Assembly: GCA_947259005.1 (NCBI GenBank)
Contig: CAMYKP010000002.1
Location: 1-55,471, forward strand
Length of the DNA: 55,471 bases
Direction: 5' to 3'
Source of the DNA: an uncultured Parasphingopyxis sp.
Lineage (GTDB): Bacteria; Pseudomonadota; Alphaproteobacteria; Sphingomonadales; Sphingomonadaceae
Below, piece by piece: positions 52,999 through 55,471 of this stretch. How positions within the stretch are numbered: the first letter of the stretch is position 1; the number at the start of each line of letters is the position of its first letter. The notes beneath the pieces are model-generated. The model was not told where the DNA came from, ran no database searches, and was given only the letters and a program-made list of their open reading frames with translations. The position numbers were made by a program, and so were the translations under genes.

Positions 52999-54477
52999 TC
53001 AGGCTGGGGCCGCCTGGCGCTTGATGATGAGGAACCACATCTCGGTGACTATCGTACGCGCAAAGAGCAACAGAAGGGCCGCATAGGTGGCGACTCCGAT
53101 TCCCGCGAGTACGGCCAGCCTCGCCAGGGGAGCCAGCGGCGGGAGCAGCGAATCGACGGCGACGACGATAATGGCCATCGCGAGCGAGGCTGAAAGCCCC
53201 GGTGCAATGGCGCGCGCGAGCTGGGCGACGGACACGCCGATGACCGGCATCGACATTGCCATGGTCACAGCGGTCAACAGCGGCATGCCGACCAGCCATG
53301 TCCGTGTCAGTCCGATCACGCCGTAATTCACGCCGATATAGAAGCCTGTCGCCATGATTAGCGCGCCGGCAATGTTGACCCTCAAAGCGATGCCCGGCCG
53401 GCCCAGCGCATTGGTGGCCGGTGCGAACAGGATCTGCAGCGTCATAAATGGCATGGCGAAGGCGAGCAGCGAGACCAGCGGAATGGTTGCCTGCCATTGC
53501 TGCCCGAGAATCGATTCGACCAGTGGTTCGGCCGTGATCGCAAGCCCGAAATAGAAAGGCAGGACTGCAGTCAAGATCAGGCGGACCGAATTGGCGAAGG
53601 CCTGGCCGATCGGCTTCTGCTCCCGGTGCATTTGCGAATAGGCGGAGAAGGCGACGTCGTTGAGCGGCGGAACGAATTTCGATACCAGCATCTGGGTGAG
53701 AAACAGCGCGGTGGTATAGAGGCCTATATCATGGGCGCCATAGATGCGGCCCGCGATAAATATGTCGGACTGGCTTTGCAGGAACCAGAAAAACTGGGTT
53801 GCCGTCAGCGCGCCTCCAAAGCCGATCATCGCGCCTGCACCGCGAAAGGAAAAGCTGGGCCAGTAAAAGGAACGGGCGGCAATTGTCATGCTGGCGGCGC
53901 GCACGGTGAACATCACGATCGGCGCATAGACCAGTGTCCAGACGCCGAATCCCATAACGGCCATGGTCAGGGCCGTCGCCGCTCCGGACAGGGAACCGAG
54001 CAGGTTCGCTATCGCCATCTTGCGATATTCAAGGGCGCGACTCAGCAATGCGAAAGGCAGGGCGAGAAACGGCGTGGTAAAAAACAGCAGCGCCTGCATG
54101 CGCAGGATGTCGACCAGAATCGGCTGATGAAAATAGGCCGCAGCTACGGGCGCAATCAGGAACTGCGCCGTGGCCAGTGCAAGATTGATGAGAATCAGCA
54201 GGCCGAAAACCTGCCGCACCTGTTTTTTTTCAATTGATTCGCGCTGGATCAGCGAACTGGCAAAACCGAATCCTTCGAGCAGGCTGAGCAGGGAAACGAC
54301 CAGCGCCGCCATGGCGACAAGGCCGTAATCTTCGGGATTCAGTAAACGGATGACGAGAAAGGTAGAGGCCCAGGTGATGATCTGCGCAACGATCTGGCTG
54401 CCAGAACGCCAGAAAACCGCGCTGCGGACGCGGTCGCGCAACGAGTCCGGGCTGGTCTCGGGTTCGGATATACTCAA
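52999..54477 (-). CDS. Polysaccharide flippase of the Wzx/MATE-like (MOP) superfamily
   Basis: The product has 492 residues with about 12-14 transmembrane helices. It begins VFWRSGSQIVAQIITWASTF with the LNPEDYGLVAMA block typical of Wzx-like O-antigen/exopolysaccharide flippases, and has the family's FWFLQSQSDIFIAGRIYG motif. It moves lipid-linked glycans across the inner membrane. No other polysaccharide genes flank it in the window. It is upstream of, and divergent from, the rRNA operon. Confidence 0.88.
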   Translation of the reverse strand: MSISEPETSPDSLRDRVRSAVFWRSGSQIVAQIITWASTFLVIRLLNPEDYGLVAMAALVVSLLSLLEGFGFASSLIQRESIEKKQVRQVFGLLILINLALATAQFLIAPVAAAYFHQPILVDILRMQALLFFTTPFLALPFALLSRALEYRKMAIANLLGSLSGAATALTMAVMGFGVWTLVYAPIVMFTVRAASMTIAARSFYWPSFSFRGAGAMIGFGGALTATQFFWFLQSQSDIFIAGRIYGAHDIGLYTTALFLTQMLVSKFVPPLNDVAFSAYSQMHREQKPIGQAFANSVRLILTAVLPFYFGLAITAEPLVESILGQQWQATIPLVSLLAFAMPFMTLQILFAPATNALGRPGIALRVNIAGALIMATGFYIGVNYGVIGLTRTWLVGMPLLTAVTMAMSMPVIGVSVAQLARAIAPGLSASLAMAIIVVAVDSLLPPLAPLARLAVLAGIGVATYAALLLLFARTIVTEMWFLIIKRQAAPA

Positions 54478-54566
54478 GCCGTCGCGTCCTTCGCCAATGC
54501 ATTACCCCATGTGCATAGCGCGCTAAGGTGTATGAGCCGTAAACCAATGCTTCCGCTGCACCGCAA

Positions 54567-54626
54567 AACTTTTTGTAATAAAATTGCAAATCGGGTGTTG
54601 ACCGAATCTGATGGCCCGCATATATG
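54567..54626 (+). promoter_or_regulatory. rRNA operon promoter with UP element
   Basis: TTGACC (54598-54603) and TATATG (54621-54626) are 17 bases apart. The 24 bases before the -35 box (54567-54590) are A/T-rich in runs, as in an UP element. The promoter is about 355 bases upstream of the 16S start. The rest of the 54478-54981 spacer contains no credible gene. Confidence 0.75.
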
Positions 54627-54733
54627 GCTGCTTCCCGACGCGGTAACGGGCACTTGCTCGCGACCCCACTGGGGACATTTCTTAGAACGGTAACCCCGTC
54701 TCCCTCTGCTTCGGTAGGGGCTAGGAATTGTCG

Positions 54734-54744
54734 GCTCTTTGACA
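54734..54744 (+). promoter_or_regulatory. boxA-like antitermination site in the rRNA leader
   Basis: GCTCTTTGACA matches boxA (TGCTCTTTAACA) with one internal mismatch. It lies between the promoter and the 16S gene, as expected for NusB/S10-dependent antitermination of rRNA transcription. Confidence 0.65.
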
Positions 54745-54981
54745 TTGTTAGTTAGAATGAAGGGACATGTGGGCGGCGGCGCCCGGTCCGGAGACCTCAA
54801 GGCTCCGATAACCGGTTAATTTGTCGTTCCTGTTTGGATCTCATCGAACTTGTTCGATGGGTGTCTTACATGTCCTATCACGTATCCATTACGTAATAGA
54901 ATAAATTTGTGCAGGAACGGCTCCTAGAGACGATCCTGGATGTGCGCGGCTTTTAGCACGTGGCGTCCTTGATCGGTCATA

Positions 54982-55471
<490 letters not shown>

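Overview
The window is a 55 kb, gene-dense, GC-rich chromosomal segment from an alphaproteobacterium of the order Sphingomonadales. The evidence is the 5' third of a 16S rRNA gene at the right edge, which has the short alphaproteobacterial V3 region and Sphingomonadales-type conserved blocks. It is supported by lineage-typical genes: a cysteine-paired TonB-dependent receptor, DUF1244, a DUF2312/GapR-like protein, DUF4167, a cysteine-free ribosomal protein L36, and the ybgC-tolQRAB-pal order. I cannot name the genus with confidence. I see no phage, insertion sequence, CRISPR array or tRNA gene.

Layout: 1-5065 holds the 3' part of a TonB-dependent receptor, a TPR protein with a C-terminal 2OG-Fe(II) oxygenase-like domain, and a convergent sulfotransferase-like gene. 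This may be an outer-membrane uptake or modification locus. 5366-13321 holds small secreted proteins, the clpB disaggregase (with a heat-shock-type promoter) co-oriented with a methyltransferase, and a large secreted M16 protease. 13344-15700 holds purE-purK and gpmA. 15800-21092 mixes a dienelactone hydrolase, an M14 carboxypeptidase with a lipoprotein, galE, a beta-propeller lipoprotein and a PPP phosphatase. 21192-24706 holds rpmJ, a HAD phosphatase, pyk, DUF1244, a GapR-like protein and an acetyltransferase behind a tiny coupled ORF.

24776-32431 is a long run on the plus strand: yebC, ruvC (apparently starting at CTG), ruvA, an unrecognised AT-richer membrane protein, ruvB, then ybgC-tolQ-tolR-tolA-tolB-pal. 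It joins Holliday-junction processing to the envelope-spanning Tol-Pal machine. 32492-39394 holds an isoaspartyl peptidase, an acyl-CoA carboxyltransferase subunit, a membrane protein, an acetyltransferase, a GGDEF cyclase and ispG. 39464-44442 holds a flavoprotein, a thioredoxin-like lipoprotein, an Rrf2 Fe-S regulator divergent from a membrane/AhpD-like fusion, a PaaI-like thioesterase and a DMT transporter.

44446-48011 contains a dispersed repeat in two places, flanking an M61 peptidase, a membrane protein and ppa. The 250-bp ppa-hisS spacer is almost all secondary structure: a perfect 33-bp inverted repeat, smaller hairpins each followed by the same 11-12 base motif, and a hairpin that would bury the hisS ribosome binding site. 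48012-54477 holds hisS, prfA, prmC, DUF4167, a small membrane protein, a CBS-domain protein and a polysaccharide flippase. 54478-55471 is an rRNA promoter and leader, then the start of the 16S gene.

The most interesting items are the ppa-hisS hairpin repeats, the Rrf2-regulated membrane/AhpD-like fusion with a clear operator over its promoter, the apparent CTG start of ruvC, the foreign-looking membrane gene inside the ruv operon, and the oxygenase/sulfotransferase pair next to the receptor. All calls rest on reading the sequence; no database search was run.
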